From NCBI RefSeq assembly GCF_002102175.1, contig NZ_LQOX01000106.1, positions 1-64,000 on the forward strand: a stretch of 64,000 bases of DNA. The letters are read 5' to 3'. Shown here piece after piece: positions 1 to 8,787 of this stretch. This DNA comes from Mycobacterium gastri (GTDB lineage Bacteria; Actinomycetota; Actinomycetes; Mycobacteriales; Mycobacteriaceae). A program made the position numbers and the translations under genes. The notes under the pieces were generated by a model. That model saw only the letters and a program-made list of their open reading frames with translations, made no database searches and was not told where the DNA came from. How positions within the stretch are numbered: the stretch's first letter is position 1; each line of letters starts with the position of its first letter.

Positions 1-616
1 CGCCGTTGCCCCCGGCCCCACCGGTCCCGCCGTTACCCAACAACCAACCGCCCCGACCACCTTGGCCACCGGCTGCACCCGAGCCGGCTACCCCGACCCC
101 ACCTGCCCCGCCGATCCCGCCGTTACCGAACAGCCCCGCATCCCCGCCTGCACCACCGATCTGACCCGGCGCGCCGGAACCGCCGTTACCTCCGTTGCCG
201 AGCAAGAGCCCGCCGGGCCCACCAGGAGCCCCGGTACCGTCGGCGCCGTTGGTGCCATTGCCAATCAGTGGGCGCCCGAGCAGCGCCTGGGTGGGCGCAT
301 TGATCAATCCCAGCAACTGTCCCAAGGGTGACGTGCTGGCCGCCTCAGTAGCCGCATACGCGCTCGCACCCGCCGTCAACGCCGCCACGAACTGCTCATG
401 GAACGCCGACATCTGGGCACTGAGGGCCTGATAGCCCTGCGCATGCGATCCGAACACGGCCGCTATCGCGGCCGACACCTCATCCTCTGCCGCCGCGACT
501 ATCGCCGTCGTCGGTAGCGCTGCAGCCGCATTGGCGGCTGTGAGCGCTGAGCCGATCCCCGCCACGTCCGACGCCGCCGTCGCCACCCATTCCGGTACTG
601 CCACAACAAACGACAT
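1..616 (-). CDS. PE_PGRS family protein (N-terminal part, runs off the window)
   Basis: Reading the minus strand from the ATG at 616 gives [17 protein letters not shown], the typical start of a PE domain. A PE-like alpha-helical region of about 100 residues follows, then the usual linker ([20 protein letters not shown]), then Gly-Gly-Asn/Ala repeats such as [19 protein letters not shown] that define the PGRS domain. About 205 codons are present and the C-terminus lies beyond base 1. PE_PGRS proteins are mycobacterial, cell-surface or ESX-5-secreted; the function of this one cannot be told from sequence. By position it corresponds to the PE_PGRS gene just before the Rv2636/Rv2637 locus of M. 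tuberculosis (from memory). Confidence 0.9.
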   Translation of the reverse strand, partial: MSFVVAVPEWVATAASDVAGIGSALTAANAAAALPTTAIVAAAEDEVSAAIAAVFGSHAQGYQALSAQMSAFHEQFVAALTAGASAYAATEAASTSPLGQLLGLINAPTQALLGRPLIGNGTNGADGTGAPGGPGGLLLGNGGNGGSGAPGQIGGAGGDAGLFGNGGIGGAGGVGVAGSGAAGGQGGRGGWLLGNGGTGGAGGNG

Positions 617-1014
617 GTGCAACCTCCCGACAAGACAACGCAACTGCTGCCGCGGATCATTGAGCACTCTGCAGCAACAGATCCTATCCCCGCAGCGAAG
701 TCCTCGAGGGCATTTGACGTAACGCGAGTCGCCGTTGGCAGTACCAACAGATGCTGTGGTCAACGTCCCTCGGCGGCCAGCACGAGGGCCACCTGCCGGC
801 GCGCCGGGATTGCCGCAACCAGCAAACATATCCGGCGTACCGCTGGGATTACCGCTGGGACGTCACCGGGGCGGAACGCACACCGTCGGGGACGGTCGCG
901 CCTCTCGCCGCGTGGCGGCTCGGTGCGCGTAGGACTTATCCACAGTGGGAAGTTCATCCACAGTGAGGCCGCGGACCCGAGAAATCGTCGCACCCCGACG
1001 GCATAATCGAAAGC
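617..1014. other. Intergenic region between PE_PGRS and 13E12 genes
   Basis: About 400 bases between divergent genes. I see no convincing gene; the open frames here are frame shadows. The right half carries two DnaA-box-like nonamers, listed separately. The region must hold the promoters of both flanking genes, but no clear -10/-35 pair could be assigned. Confidence 0.6.
936..962 (+). promoter_or_regulatory. Pair of DnaA-box-like nonamers
   Basis: A perfect TTATCCACA lies at 936-944 and a one-mismatch TCATCCACA at 954-962, in the same orientation and 18 bases apart, about 55 to 80 bases before the 13E12 gene. TTATCCACA is the classical DnaA-binding nonamer. Whether DnaA binds here is inference; the pair could instead be a conserved upstream motif of 13E12-type genes. 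Confidence 0.45.
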
Positions 1015-2604
1015 ATGTTCGAGCCGCGTGGCGCATCGTCTGCAGAATTGGACGAGCTCACGCCGGAGCAACTGGTCACGGCAATCGAGTCCACCTATCG
1101 GGAGGAGTCGGCCCTGACCGCGCGCCGTCTCGCCGCGATAGCGGCGCTGCTGCGCCACCGCAGCGCCGCCGAACGCCGCGACCCGGATTTGGCCTACGCG
1201 ACCATCGACGGGGCGGAGCAGACCTGCGCCGAGGTAGCGGCGGCACTGAATATTTCTCCGACGGCCGCCGCATACCAGGTGCACTACGCGGAGACCCTCG
1301 ACACCCGCTTGCGCTGCATCGGCGCGCTGCTGGCTGAAGGCCGAATCGATTGGCGCACTGCTCAATTGATCATCAGTCGCACCGACCTGGTCAACGACGA
1401 CAAGCTGATCGCCAGGCTCGACGAATTGCTTGCAGCACGTATCAGCAAGTGGAAAGGCTGGTCGCGCCAGCGCATGGTCAACGCCATCGACCGGCAGGTG
1501 CTGGCGATCGATCCCGACGCCGCCCGGGAGCGCCGACGTCGTGCCGACGACGAACGCGAGATCGGTATCACACCTCATCCCGACGGTATGGCCGAGCTGT
1601 GGGGCACCGTGACGGGCGCCGACGCCACCGCCTTCGACCGCAAACTGTCGCAGTTGGCAAAGACCGTGTGCGGCAACGACCCACGTACCCTGGCGCAGCG
1701 TCGCGCCGACGCGCTCGGAGCACTGACCGCCGGTGGGCCCCTGACCTGTCGATGCGGATCGAGCGACTGCCCGGCCCGGCCCGGCGGCGCGGCTGCCCCG
1801 ACCGGCGCGCAGGTGCTCGTCAACGTCGTCGCCACCGCCGACACACTTTCGGGCAAGAGCCAACAACCCGGATATGTCGAGGGCTACGGCGTCATCGACG
1901 CCGACCTGGTCCGCGAACTCGCCGACTCGGCAACCCGTCGCCTCGTCGTGGACCTACCCACCGACGCCGACGCTCTGACGTATCACCCATCCACGGCACT
2001 TGACCGCGCGGTCCGCTGCCGGGATCTGACGTGCCGATTTCCCGGATGCAGCCGACCGGCGCGGGTCTGCGATATCGATCACACCATCCCCTTCAACCAC
2101 GCCGACCCGGGCGCCGGTGGCCTGACGGTGCTCGCCAATCTCAAGTGTCTCTGCCGAAAACGCCACCGGCTGAAGACATTTCACGGCGGTATCACCGGAT
2201 GGCGGGACAAGCAACTGCCCGACGGCATCGTGATCTGGACATCGCCGACCGGCAAGACATATCGAACGGTACCCGCCGGTGCCGAGTTGTTCTCGAATCC
2301 GGCACCGCGCCGATCTCGGACCCGGGCCGACGAACGCGCCGCGCGGATCGCGCGAGCACGCAACCGCAATCACGTTCAACGCCGCGCCAACACGGCCGAA
2401 CAAGAGTTGCGGCAGGCACGCGAAGCAGAGATCGAAGCACGCAAGTTTCGAAACCACATGCGCGACATGCTGTTTCTCTTCAAAGGTGAACCGAGCACCA
2501 GCCCGTTTTGCAACTGGGTGAATGCTCCCCGCGAATCCGAAAAACTCCCACCGGACTGGCGACCACCGCCGGTGCCCCCATTGCCCGACGATCCACCATT
2601 TTGA
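1015..2604 (+). CDS. 13E12 repeat family protein (DUF222 plus HNH endonuclease)
   Basis: 529 residues. The N-terminal two thirds match the DUF222 region of 13E12 proteins. Around residues 340-390 there is an HNH-type core with CRDLTCRFPGCSRPARVCD, then the IDHTIPFNH histidine motif, then NLKCLCRKRHRLKTFHGG. A charged helical tail of about 100 residues follows. The length is that of an intact family member, with no frame break. These proteins are multicopy in mycobacteria, and REP13E12 copies in M. tuberculosis serve as attachment sites for prophage phiRv1 (established). The HNH motif predicts a metal-dependent nuclease, but no function is proven for the family as far as I know. The ATG at 1015 is the first good start after the DnaA-like boxes. 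Confidence 0.88.
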   Translation: MFEPRGASSAELDELTPEQLVTAIESTYREESALTARRLAAIAALLRHRSAAERRDPDLAYATIDGAEQTCAEVAAALNISPTAAAYQVHYAETLDTRLRCIGALLAEGRIDWRTAQLIISRTDLVNDDKLIARLDELLAARISKWKGWSRQRMVNAIDRQVLAIDPDAARERRRRADDEREIGITPHPDGMAELWGTVTGADATAFDRKLSQLAKTVCGNDPRTLAQRRADALGALTAGGPLTCRCGSSDCPARPGGAAAPTGAQVLVNVVATADTLSGKSQQPGYVEGYGVIDADLVRELADSATRRLVVDLPTDADALTYHPSTALDRAVRCRDLTCRFPGCSRPARVCDIDHTIPFNHADPGAGGLTVLANLKCLCRKRHRLKTFHGGITGWRDKQLPDGIVIWTSPTGKTYRTVPAGAELFSNPAPRRSRTRADERAARIARARNRNHVQRRANTAEQELRQAREAEIEARKFRNHMRDMLFLFKGEPSTSPFCNWVNAPRESEKLPPDWRPPPVPPLPDDPPF

Positions 2605-2643
2605 CGAGCAACAACCTGAACCTGGCGGTACCCTCATTCGGCT

Positions 2644-3282
2644 ATGGCAGCTATGACTGAGACGGCGCAAGGCAAGCTCATCATTCTCAACGGCGGATCC
2701 AGCGCGGGAAAGACGTCACTCGCTTTGGCGTTCCAAGACTTGGCCGCCGAATGCTGGATGCACTTGGGGATAGACCTGTTCTGGTTTGCGCTGCCCCCCG
2801 CGCAACTGGACCTCGATCGAGTGCGGCCCGAGTACTACACGTGGGACAGCGTGGTCGAAGACGACGGCCTCGACTGGTTCACCGTGCGTCCTGGTCCGCT
2901 CTTGGATCAGGCCATGCATGCCCGCCACCACGCCATCCGGGCCTACCTGGACAACGGCATGAACGTGATCGCCGACGAGGTGATCTGGAAGCGGGAGTGG
3001 CTGGTGGACGCCCTGCGGATTTTCGAGGACTGCAGAGTCTGGATGGTGGGAGTCCATGTCTCCGACCAGGAGGGTGCTCGCCGGGAACGAGAACGCGGCA
3101 ACCGCTACCCCGGGTGGAACCGGGGCAGCGCCCGCGCCGCACATGCCGACGCCGAGTACGACTTCGAACTGGACACCACGGCTACCCCAGTACCCGTACT
3201 GGCCCGAGAACTATACGAGCGCTATCAGGCCTGCGGCGAGCCCACCGCTTTCGACCGGTTGCGCAAGAGGTTCCTCTCCTGA
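2644..3282 (+). CDS. Chloramphenicol phosphotransferase-like P-loop kinase
   Basis: 212 residues, similar in architecture to the CPT family and to M. tuberculosis Rv2636. A Walker A motif, [13 protein letters not shown], lies near residue 18. [14 protein letters not shown] carries the Asp at the place of the catalytic Asp of Streptomyces CPT. A lid region containing [13 protein letters not shown] follows. CPT enzymes phosphorylate a hydroxyl of chloramphenicol with ATP; the native substrate of the mycobacterial members is unknown, so the drug name should not be read as function. An alternative ATG lies at 2653. The gene converges on the fadD-like gene with only 10 bases between. Confidence 0.8.
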   Translation: MAAMTETAQGKLIILNGGSSAGKTSLALAFQDLAAECWMHLGIDLFWFALPPAQLDLDRVRPEYYTWDSVVEDDGLDWFTVRPGPLLDQAMHARHHAIRAYLDNGMNVIADEVIWKREWLVDALRIFEDCRVWMVGVHVSDQEGARRERERGNRYPGWNRGSARAAHADAEYDFELDTTATPVPVLARELYERYQACGEPTAFDRLRKRFLS

Positions 3283-3292
3283 GCCTGCCGAG

Positions 3293-4939
3293 TCAAAGTG
3301 TTTGTGTCACTTGACCTTTCGCCCAGCGATAATCGGCTTTGCCCGACGGCGAACGTTGCACCCGGCTGCAGAAGACGATTTCTTTCGGAAGCTTGTAGCG
3401 CGCGATGTGGCGCGCGGCCTCGGCGACGATGCTGTCCGGGTCGGCATGCCGGCCCGGCGCCAACTGGACGATCGCGACGACTTCGCTTCCCCACCGGATA
3501 CTGGGACGGCCCGTCACCACGACGTCGTACACAGCGGGGTGCTCGGCAATCGCGGCCTCGACCTCCTCGGCAAAGATTTTCTCCCCGCCGGAGTTGATAG
3601 TGACCGAATCACGGCCGAGCAGCTCGATTCCGCCATCGGCGGCCCAGCGGGCGCGGTCACCGGGAACCGAATGGCGAATCCCGTCGATGACGGGAAACGT
3701 CCGCGCGGTCTTCTCCGGGTCGCCGAGGTATCCGAGCGGAATCAGACCCTGCTGAGCCAACCAGCCGATTTCGTCGTCCCCGGGCGACAGGATCCGGGTC
3801 ATGTCTTCGCTGACCACCACCGCGCCCGGGTTCGGAGCAAACCGGCCGGAAGCACCCTGCAGGCGAGTGGACACCTGGCCCATCTGTGACCCCGACTCCG
3901 AGGACCCGCCTGCGTCCAGGATCGCCAGTTGCGGCAACAAATCCACGAAGCGCTGCTTGATCGGAGCGCTGAGCGCCGCACCGCCAGTGACCAGAACAAA
4001 TAGCCCGGACAGGTCATAATCGCCGGACTCGAGTTCGTCGATCAGCGGCCGGCCGAAGGCGTCGCCGACAATTGACAGCGACACCACCTGTTCCCGGCTG
4101 GCCAGCGCCCACACTTCGGCAGGATCGAAGTGGGTAGTCGTAGGCGCCATGACAAACGTCCGTCCGCCGCACAGGTTGATGAATGCCGCCCACTGCGCCG
4201 CGCCGTGCATGAGCGGGGCCGCCGTCATCGAACCCGGTCCGTCCGGCCGTGACCGCTCGACGATCTCGTCCAGGCTGGTGGCCATCTCGCCGGTGCCGAA
4301 GGCCCGTCCGCCCATGGCGTTCATGTAGATGTCGTGCTGACGCCATAGCACCGCCTTGGGCATTCCGGTGGTGCCACCGGTGTAGAGCACATAAAGGTCG
4401 TCGGGTGACGGGTTCACGTTGAGCGGCTCGTCAAACATCCCAGACATCGACGCCAGCAGTTCCTCGTAGCGCACCGCTCCCGGCAACGGATCGTTTCCCG
4501 AATCGTCGTCGACATGGATCAGACGCGGGCGGCGGTCGTATCTCTCCAAGGCCTCAGCCAACGTGGGACCGAACCGTGCGTGGTACATGACGGCGTCGGC
4601 CGCGGCATTGCCGAGCAGATACACCAGTTCGTCGGCAACGTAGCGGTAGTTGACGTTGAACGGGGCGACCCGGGCTTGGTAGGCCCCGATCATCGCCTCG
4701 AGGAACTCGTTGCAGTTCGCCATGTACAAACCGAGGTGGCTTTGTCCCGATTCGTAGGGCGCCAACTCGAAGCGTTCCCGACGAACGCCGAGCCCCCACC
4801 GGTGCAGGGCGCGGGCGAATCGGCGGGCGCGTTCGTCGGTCTGCGCGTAGGTGAATCGCCGGTCCCCGAACACGATGCAGTCGCGATCCGGATTGGCCGC
4901 CGCCACCGCCGAGAACACCTGAGCGATGTTGAATTCCAC
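3293..4939 (-). CDS. FadD-type acyl-CoA synthetase (AMP-binding)
   Basis: 548 residues with the ANL-superfamily motifs in order: the P-loop LYTGGTTGMPKAV (about 190), an A5-like GGSSESG, the PGDRARW loop, the hinge GRDSVTINSGGEK, and the C-terminal RSPSGKADYRWAK with the catalytic Lys. The enzyme would activate a carboxylic acid to its CoA thioester with ATP. The motifs resemble the mycobacterial FadD19/FadD17 steroid or medium-chain type (YRWAK ending, MWR/LWRQHDIY after the P-loop), but the substrate cannot be fixed. As I recall the M. tuberculosis map, no fadD gene lies between the Rv2636 and Rv2637 genes, so this looks like a lineage-specific gain or a loss in the other lineage. Confidence 0.88.
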   Translation of the reverse strand: MEFNIAQVFSAVAAANPDRDCIVFGDRRFTYAQTDERARRFARALHRWGLGVRRERFELAPYESGQSHLGLYMANCNEFLEAMIGAYQARVAPFNVNYRYVADELVYLLGNAAADAVMYHARFGPTLAEALERYDRRPRLIHVDDDSGNDPLPGAVRYEELLASMSGMFDEPLNVNPSPDDLYVLYTGGTTGMPKAVLWRQHDIYMNAMGGRAFGTGEMATSLDEIVERSRPDGPGSMTAAPLMHGAAQWAAFINLCGGRTFVMAPTTTHFDPAEVWALASREQVVSLSIVGDAFGRPLIDELESGDYDLSGLFVLVTGGAALSAPIKQRFVDLLPQLAILDAGGSSESGSQMGQVSTRLQGASGRFAPNPGAVVVSEDMTRILSPGDDEIGWLAQQGLIPLGYLGDPEKTARTFPVIDGIRHSVPGDRARWAADGGIELLGRDSVTINSGGEKIFAEEVEAAIAEHPAVYDVVVTGRPSIRWGSEVVAIVQLAPGRHADPDSIVAEAARHIARYKLPKEIVFCSRVQRSPSGKADYRWAKGQVTQTL

Positions 4940-5239
4940 TAACGGCCTCCTGGCGATGTGACGGCCGAATATACGCCATCCGAGGGTGACAAGTCCGACG
5001 TCCTCCCCACGGCTGCCGCCACGGGATTTCCAACCTGGTCGCGGGTCGCTGCAGAAATTCCGCTCAACCTTCAGTCGAGGATCGCAGCCCGCGAGCTAAC
5101 CGATGGCGTCCCCGACGGGAGGGCGTCGACGGTGCCCGGGTTGCGCGCTCCTGGGGCAGATGTGACGACAGATGCGGCGCCGCCCGGTCACGAGCCTCGT
5201 TACCCGGCGCGGTGAGCATGCGTCAGGCATCCTTGAGCA
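4940..5239. other. Divergent intergenic region fadD / dedA
   Basis: 300 bases between divergently transcribed genes. No additional gene, RNA or clear repeat was seen. It should hold promoters for both genes; no motif could be assigned with confidence. Confidence 0.5.
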
Positions 5240-5893
5240 ATGGATGTGGAAGCCCTGCTGCACTCGATCCCGCCGCTTGCCGTCTACCTGGTGGTGGGCG
5301 GCGTGGTCGGAGTCGAGAGTCTGGGCATTCCCCTTCCCGGGGAGATCGTGTTGGTCAGCGCGGCGCTGATGTCGTCGCATCACGATCTGGCCGTCAACCC
5401 CGTCGGTGTTGGCGTTGCCGCCGTAATCGGCGCGGCAGTCGGTGATTCGATCGGTTACTCGATCGGCCGCCGATTTGGCATGCCGCTGTTCGACCGGCTT
5501 GGCCGGAGATTTCCCAGGCACTTCGGCCCCGGACACGTCGCGCTCGCCGAGCGGCTGTTCAACCGCTGGGGAGTTCGCGCGGTGTTCTTCGGTCGTTTTA
5601 TCGCGCTGCTGCGAATCTTGGCCGGGCCGCTCGCCGGCGCGTTGAAAATGCACTACCCGCGATTCCTGGCCGCCAATGTGTCGGGTGCAATCTGTTGGGC
5701 GGGTGGCACCACCGCGCTGATCTACTACGCCGGGATGGCGGCGGAACGCTGGATGCAGCGCTTCTCCTGGATCGCGCTGGTCGTCGCCGTCGTGGTCGGG
5801 ATCATCGCGGCAATCCTGCTGCGCGAGCGCACGTCGCGGGCGATCGCCGAACTCGAGCAGGAGCACTATCGCAAGGCGGACACGGCGGCCTGA
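5240..5893 (+). CDS. dedA: DedA family inner-membrane protein
   Basis: 217 residues, the usual DedA length. The N-terminal membrane-associated segment carries the family pattern GVESLGIPLPGEIVLVSAA, and the central motif GRFIALLRILAGPLAGA matches the conserved F-x-G-R-F...R...G-P-x-A-G block. Hydrophobic segments near residues 10-45, 55-75, 135-165 and 175-200 suggest a polytopic inner-membrane protein. DedA proteins are linked to lipid-carrier and phospholipid flipping and to membrane homeostasis. It is the counterpart of M. tuberculosis Rv2637. The ATG at 5240 gives the conserved MDVEALL start. Confidence 0.9.
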   Translation: MDVEALLHSIPPLAVYLVVGGVVGVESLGIPLPGEIVLVSAALMSSHHDLAVNPVGVGVAAVIGAAVGDSIGYSIGRRFGMPLFDRLGRRFPRHFGPGHVALAERLFNRWGVRAVFFGRFIALLRILAGPLAGALKMHYPRFLAANVSGAICWAGGTTALIYYAGMAAERWMQRFSWIALVVAVVVGIIAAILLRERTSRAIAELEQEHYRKADTAA

Positions 5894-6002
5894 TCAGAAT
5901 CTGCTCAGCAGGCCCGGGGCCGGCGCTGGGCGGGCCAGCCGGTGCCCGGCGCCTCACGGCCGCCCGTGCGGGGGTCTGCAGGCCGACAGCTGCTGCCGAA
6001 CG

Positions 6003-6182
6003 CTAACGGGTTACTTGGTCGCGAAATGCTCGGTACAGCGTGGCCCTGGCCACACCCGCCCGCTCGATCACCTCGTCGGTGCCTACCGCTCGGATACCTC
6101 GCCGGCTGAACAGTTCGTAGGCGGCCCCCAGGATGCGCTCACGAGCCGGTGCAGCCGGCGTGGCGAACTCCGGTATGGCCAT
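6003..6182 (-). pseudogene. Truncated TetR-type regulator (DNA-binding domain only)
   Basis: The minus strand from ATG 6182 encodes 59 residues: MAIPEFATPAAPARERILGA, then the TetR HTH with YELFSRRGIRAVGTDEVIE and RAGVARATLYRAFRD. A stop (TAG) at 6003 ends it just after the HTH recognition helix. TetR regulators are normally 180-220 residues with a ligand-binding domain, and none of the three frames downstream continues one. I read this as a 3'-deleted remnant; a functional HTH-only peptide is possible but unlikely. Palindromes upstream (6218-6271) look like its operators. Confidence 0.7.
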
Positions 6183-6217
6183 GGCGAACGCTAACCATAC
6201 TCTCAGGCCCCAGTTGT

Positions 6218-6271
6218 AGACAGACCGTCGTGTCTCGTTATAGAAATGAGACCTAACGACGAAGTCTGTCT
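6218..6271. promoter_or_regulatory. Double AGAC...GTCT palindrome, probable TetR operator
   Basis: The outer arms AGACAGAC (6218-6225) and GTCTGTCT (6264-6271) are perfect complements. Each half also contains its own AGAC-N10/11-GTCT dyad, with CGTCGT on the left and ACGACG on the right. It lies between the divergent tetR remnant and the STAS gene, the usual place for a TetR-family operator. Binding by the truncated neighbour is inference. Confidence 0.6.
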
Positions 6272-6332
6272 TCAGACGCGCAGGACGGGCATCCATCGCG
6301 GCGCTGCGGCGCCCGTCGATTAGGAGTGCGCC

Positions 6333-6761
6333 ATGAGCGTGGTTACCGCAGAACCGATCACCCCTCAGCTGATGCTCAGCACGCGGCTTGTCAGCGAGTT
6401 GGGCGACCCGCGGAGCACCTTGCGGGCGACCACCGACCGCAACGGAGCGGCGGTGTTGATACACGCGGGCGGCGAGGTCGACGCCTGCAACGAGCACACC
6501 TGGCGCCAGCTGATCACCGAGACGGCCACCAGCGTCCCCCGGTCGGGATTGTTCGTCGTCGACGTCACCGACCTGGATTTCATGGGCTGTTGCGCTTACG
6601 CCGTGTTGGCCGACGAGGCGGATCGGTGTCGTCGCCGCGGCGCCGAGCTACGCCTGGTGACCCCGCAATCGACCGTCACCCGAGTCGTGGCGGCCTGCGG
6701 GTTCACCGACCTGTTGCCCGTCTACCCGACCGTGGACGCTGCCCTGCGGCCGAGCTGGTAG
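6333..6761 (+). CDS. STAS-domain protein with the phospho-serine replaced
   Basis: 142 residues; the position fits M. tuberculosis Rv2638. The second half matches the anti-anti-sigma STAS fold: GLFVVDVTDLDFMGCCAYAV aligns with the DLSFMDSSGLGV block of SpoIIAA-type proteins. In this protein the Asp-Ser-Ser is Gly-Cys-Cys, so the serine normally phosphorylated by an anti-sigma kinase is missing. This argues for a partner-binding or structural role without phosphoswitching. A TetR-type palindrome lies just upstream. The ATG at 6333 follows a weak purine stretch (TTAGGAGTGCGCC). Confidence 0.8.
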   Translation: MSVVTAEPITPQLMLSTRLVSELGDPRSTLRATTDRNGAAVLIHAGGEVDACNEHTWRQLITETATSVPRSGLFVVDVTDLDFMGCCAYAVLADEADRCRRRGAELRLVTPQSTVTRVVAACGFTDLLPVYPTVDAALRPSW

Positions 6762-6934
6762 CCCAAGCAGCGCCGGACGTCGCGAGCGTCGTGCCGGGAC
6801 CTGCGTGAGTGGCGCTCCCCGCGTTTAGCCCGCTGCGCCCTGCCTCGCCGGCCACCAGCACCAGCGCATGATCGTCGCTCATGGAAGTCCTATTCCGCTG
6901 ACCAGTCGACCGACCTATAGGGACCAACGTCACC

Positions 6935-7072
6935 GTGTCGGCGCTCGGGCGCCACCTGGCGACCGTGGACTCGGGAGAACTCGAAGTAGGTGACTTCAGC
7001 CTCTTCTTCTCACGGGTGCTTCGGTGGTGCGATTCCATCCGTGAGCGACTCACGCTTGGGAGGTTGAGATGA
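6935..7072 (+). CDS. Possible 45-aa leader ORF coupled to the ThDP enzyme gene
   Basis: From a GTG at 6935 a frame of 45 residues runs (VSALGRHLATVDSGELEVGD, then a hydrophobic FSLFFSRVLRWC and a basic end) and stops with TGA at 7070-7072, overlapping the ATG of the next gene as ATGA. That geometry suits translational coupling. No homolog is recognised, so it may be chance, or the tail of a lost gene. The rest of the 307-base gap (6762-7068) shows nothing else. Confidence 0.3.
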   Translation: MSALGRHLATVDSGELEVGDFSLFFSRVLRWCDSIRERLTLGRLR

Positions 7073-8787
7073 CCGAGATGACCGGCGGCGAGCTCTTCGC
7101 CCGATCACTTCAGACCGAGGGGATCGAGTTCCTCTTCGGGCTGCCATCCCCGGAGATAGATCCGCTTTTCGCACAATTGAGCGCGCACGGTATCCGGCTG
7201 GTGCCGGTGCGCCACGAAGCGGCCGGGGTGCACATGGCCGAGGGCCTGTACAAGACGACGGGCAAGGTTGCGGCTGTGCTGGGCAATCCCGGCCCCGGCT
7301 CGGCGAACCTGCTGCCGGGGGTGGTCACCGCACTGCACGAAGGTGTTCCGGTGCTGGCCATTACCTCCCAGCACCGGCTCGGGATCGTCTATCCCTCACC
7401 GCCGTCGACCTTCCAGGGCCAAGACCAACTCGACCTTTTCCGGCCCGCAGTCAAATGGGGCGGTCCGATCTTCGAATGGGCACGCATCCCCGAGGTGCTG
7501 CGGCTGGCGTTCCGCGAGATGCACAACGGACGGTCGGGTCCCGTCCACGTCGAGTTGCCGGCACCGATTCTGTATGAGACGGGCGATCCGCGGACCGCCC
7601 GGGTGTGGCCGCCCGCCACCTACCGCGTCGGGCCTCCGCAGCCGTCGGACCGCCAACTCGACGAAGCCGCGGCACTGCTGGCGGCGGCCCAGCGCCCGGT
7701 GGTGATCGCGGGCCAAGGCGTCGACCGTGCCGATGCACGCGGGGGTCTGCTGGAGATCGCCGAGCTGCTCGGTTGCCCCGCCATCGGCTCGATGGCCGGA
7801 CGCGCGTGCGTCCCCGCCGATCATCCCAACTATGTGTTCGGGTTCGGCCCGGCTGGCGACCTCGCGCGCAGCGAGGCCGACGTGTTGCTGGTGGCCGGCT
7901 CCCGGATGGGAAACCTCGACGTACCCTATGACAGCTACTGGGGCGACCCGGCGGGCAAGCGGCTGATCCAGATCGACATCGACCCAAGGCATTTCGGCGT
8001 CACCCGGCCGCTGCACCTGGGCATCCTGGCCGACGCGCGAGTCGCGCTCGACGGCATTGCCGCGCGCCTGCGTGCGACGGATCTCGGCCCCCGCGACGGC
8101 GCCGACCTGGCCCGCTACCGCCGCCTCGACGAGCAGGTGCGGATGCAACTGGCCACCCCGATACTCGAATGGCAGGGCCCGGGCATCCACCCCGCGCACG
8201 CGGTCGGTGTGATCGGCGCCGCGTTCGGTCCGGATGCGGTGTACACCGTCGACGGTGGCAACACGTCGCTGTGGGCCTACAACGTGCTGCCCCCGACGCG
8301 CCCGCGGTCCTACCACTCGATCCTCGAACTCGGGATGCTCGGCACCGGAATCCCGTCGGCGATCGGCGCCAAACTGGGCGCGCCCGAACGCGAGGTCGTA
8401 TGCGTCACCGGCGACGGGGCCGCGGGATTCAACGTCATGGAGTTGCAGACGGCTGCCCGGGAGGGCATCGACGTCACCGTGGTGGTGTTCGCCGAGGGCT
8501 CATGGACGATGGAGGAGCTGAACGAACTTCAGTTGTACGGAACGACATTCGGCACCGCGCAGGGCGAGGTCCGGTGGGACATCGTCGCGCAGGGACTCGG
8601 CTGCCACGGCGAGTACGTGGAGCGGATCGAGGACCTCGACGGTGCCCTGCGGCGTTGTCGCGAGCACGGCGGTCCGAGTCTGGTGTGTGTGCGGACCGAC
8701 CACGCCGCCAACCTGGCCATCCCGGCCGAGATGACAGCCCGGTTCTTCGAGGTCTACTCCGGCCCCGCCAAACCGGCCGTTGTCTGA
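7069..8787 (+). CDS. Thiamine-diphosphate-dependent enzyme (acetolactate synthase/decarboxylase-like)
   Basis: 572 residues with the three-domain order of the acetolactate synthase/benzoylformate decarboxylase family. The N-terminal PYR domain carries the activating Glu in VPVRHEAAGVHMAEG (about residue 50). The middle domain has LLAAAQRPVVIAGQGVDRA. The PP domain near 400-470 has the GDGAAGFNVMELQTA motif. The Asn-Asn that normally closes the GDG-N metal motif is Ala-Glu here (VVVFAEGSW), unusual for the family. The substrate (2-oxo acid, oxalyl-CoA or other) cannot be told, and no acetolactate synthase small subunit is nearby. The start is supported by the ATGA overlap with the preceding small frame. 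Confidence 0.8.
   Translation: MTEMTGGELFARSLQTEGIEFLFGLPSPEIDPLFAQLSAHGIRLVPVRHEAAGVHMAEGLYKTTGKVAAVLGNPGPGSANLLPGVVTALHEGVPVLAITSQHRLGIVYPSPPSTFQGQDQLDLFRPAVKWGGPIFEWARIPEVLRLAFREMHNGRSGPVHVELPAPILYETGDPRTARVWPPATYRVGPPQPSDRQLDEAAALLAAAQRPVVIAGQGVDRADARGGLLEIAELLGCPAIGSMAGRACVPADHPNYVFGFGPAGDLARSEADVLLVAGSRMGNLDVPYDSYWGDPAGKRLIQIDIDPRHFGVTRPLHLGILADARVALDGIAARLRATDLGPRDGADLARYRRLDEQVRMQLATPILEWQGPGIHPAHAVGVIGAAFGPDAVYTVDGGNTSLWAYNVLPPTRPRSYHSILELGMLGTGIPSAIGAKLGAPEREVVCVTGDGAAGFNVMELQTAAREGIDVTVVVFAEGSWTMEELNELQLYGTTFGTAQGEVRWDIVAQGLGCHGEYVERIEDLDGALRRCREHGGPSLVCVRTDHAANLAIPAEMTARFFEVYSGPAKPAVV

Noticed and set aside
760..1866. 368-aa minus-strand open frame opposite the 13E12 gene
   Set aside because: It is the codon-bias shadow of the HNH gene, with no start site or domain of its own.
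6703..7053. 116-aa minus-strand frame after the STAS gene
   Set aside because: Basic, Ser/Arg-rich and overlapping the STAS end; no family or ribosome-binding site.
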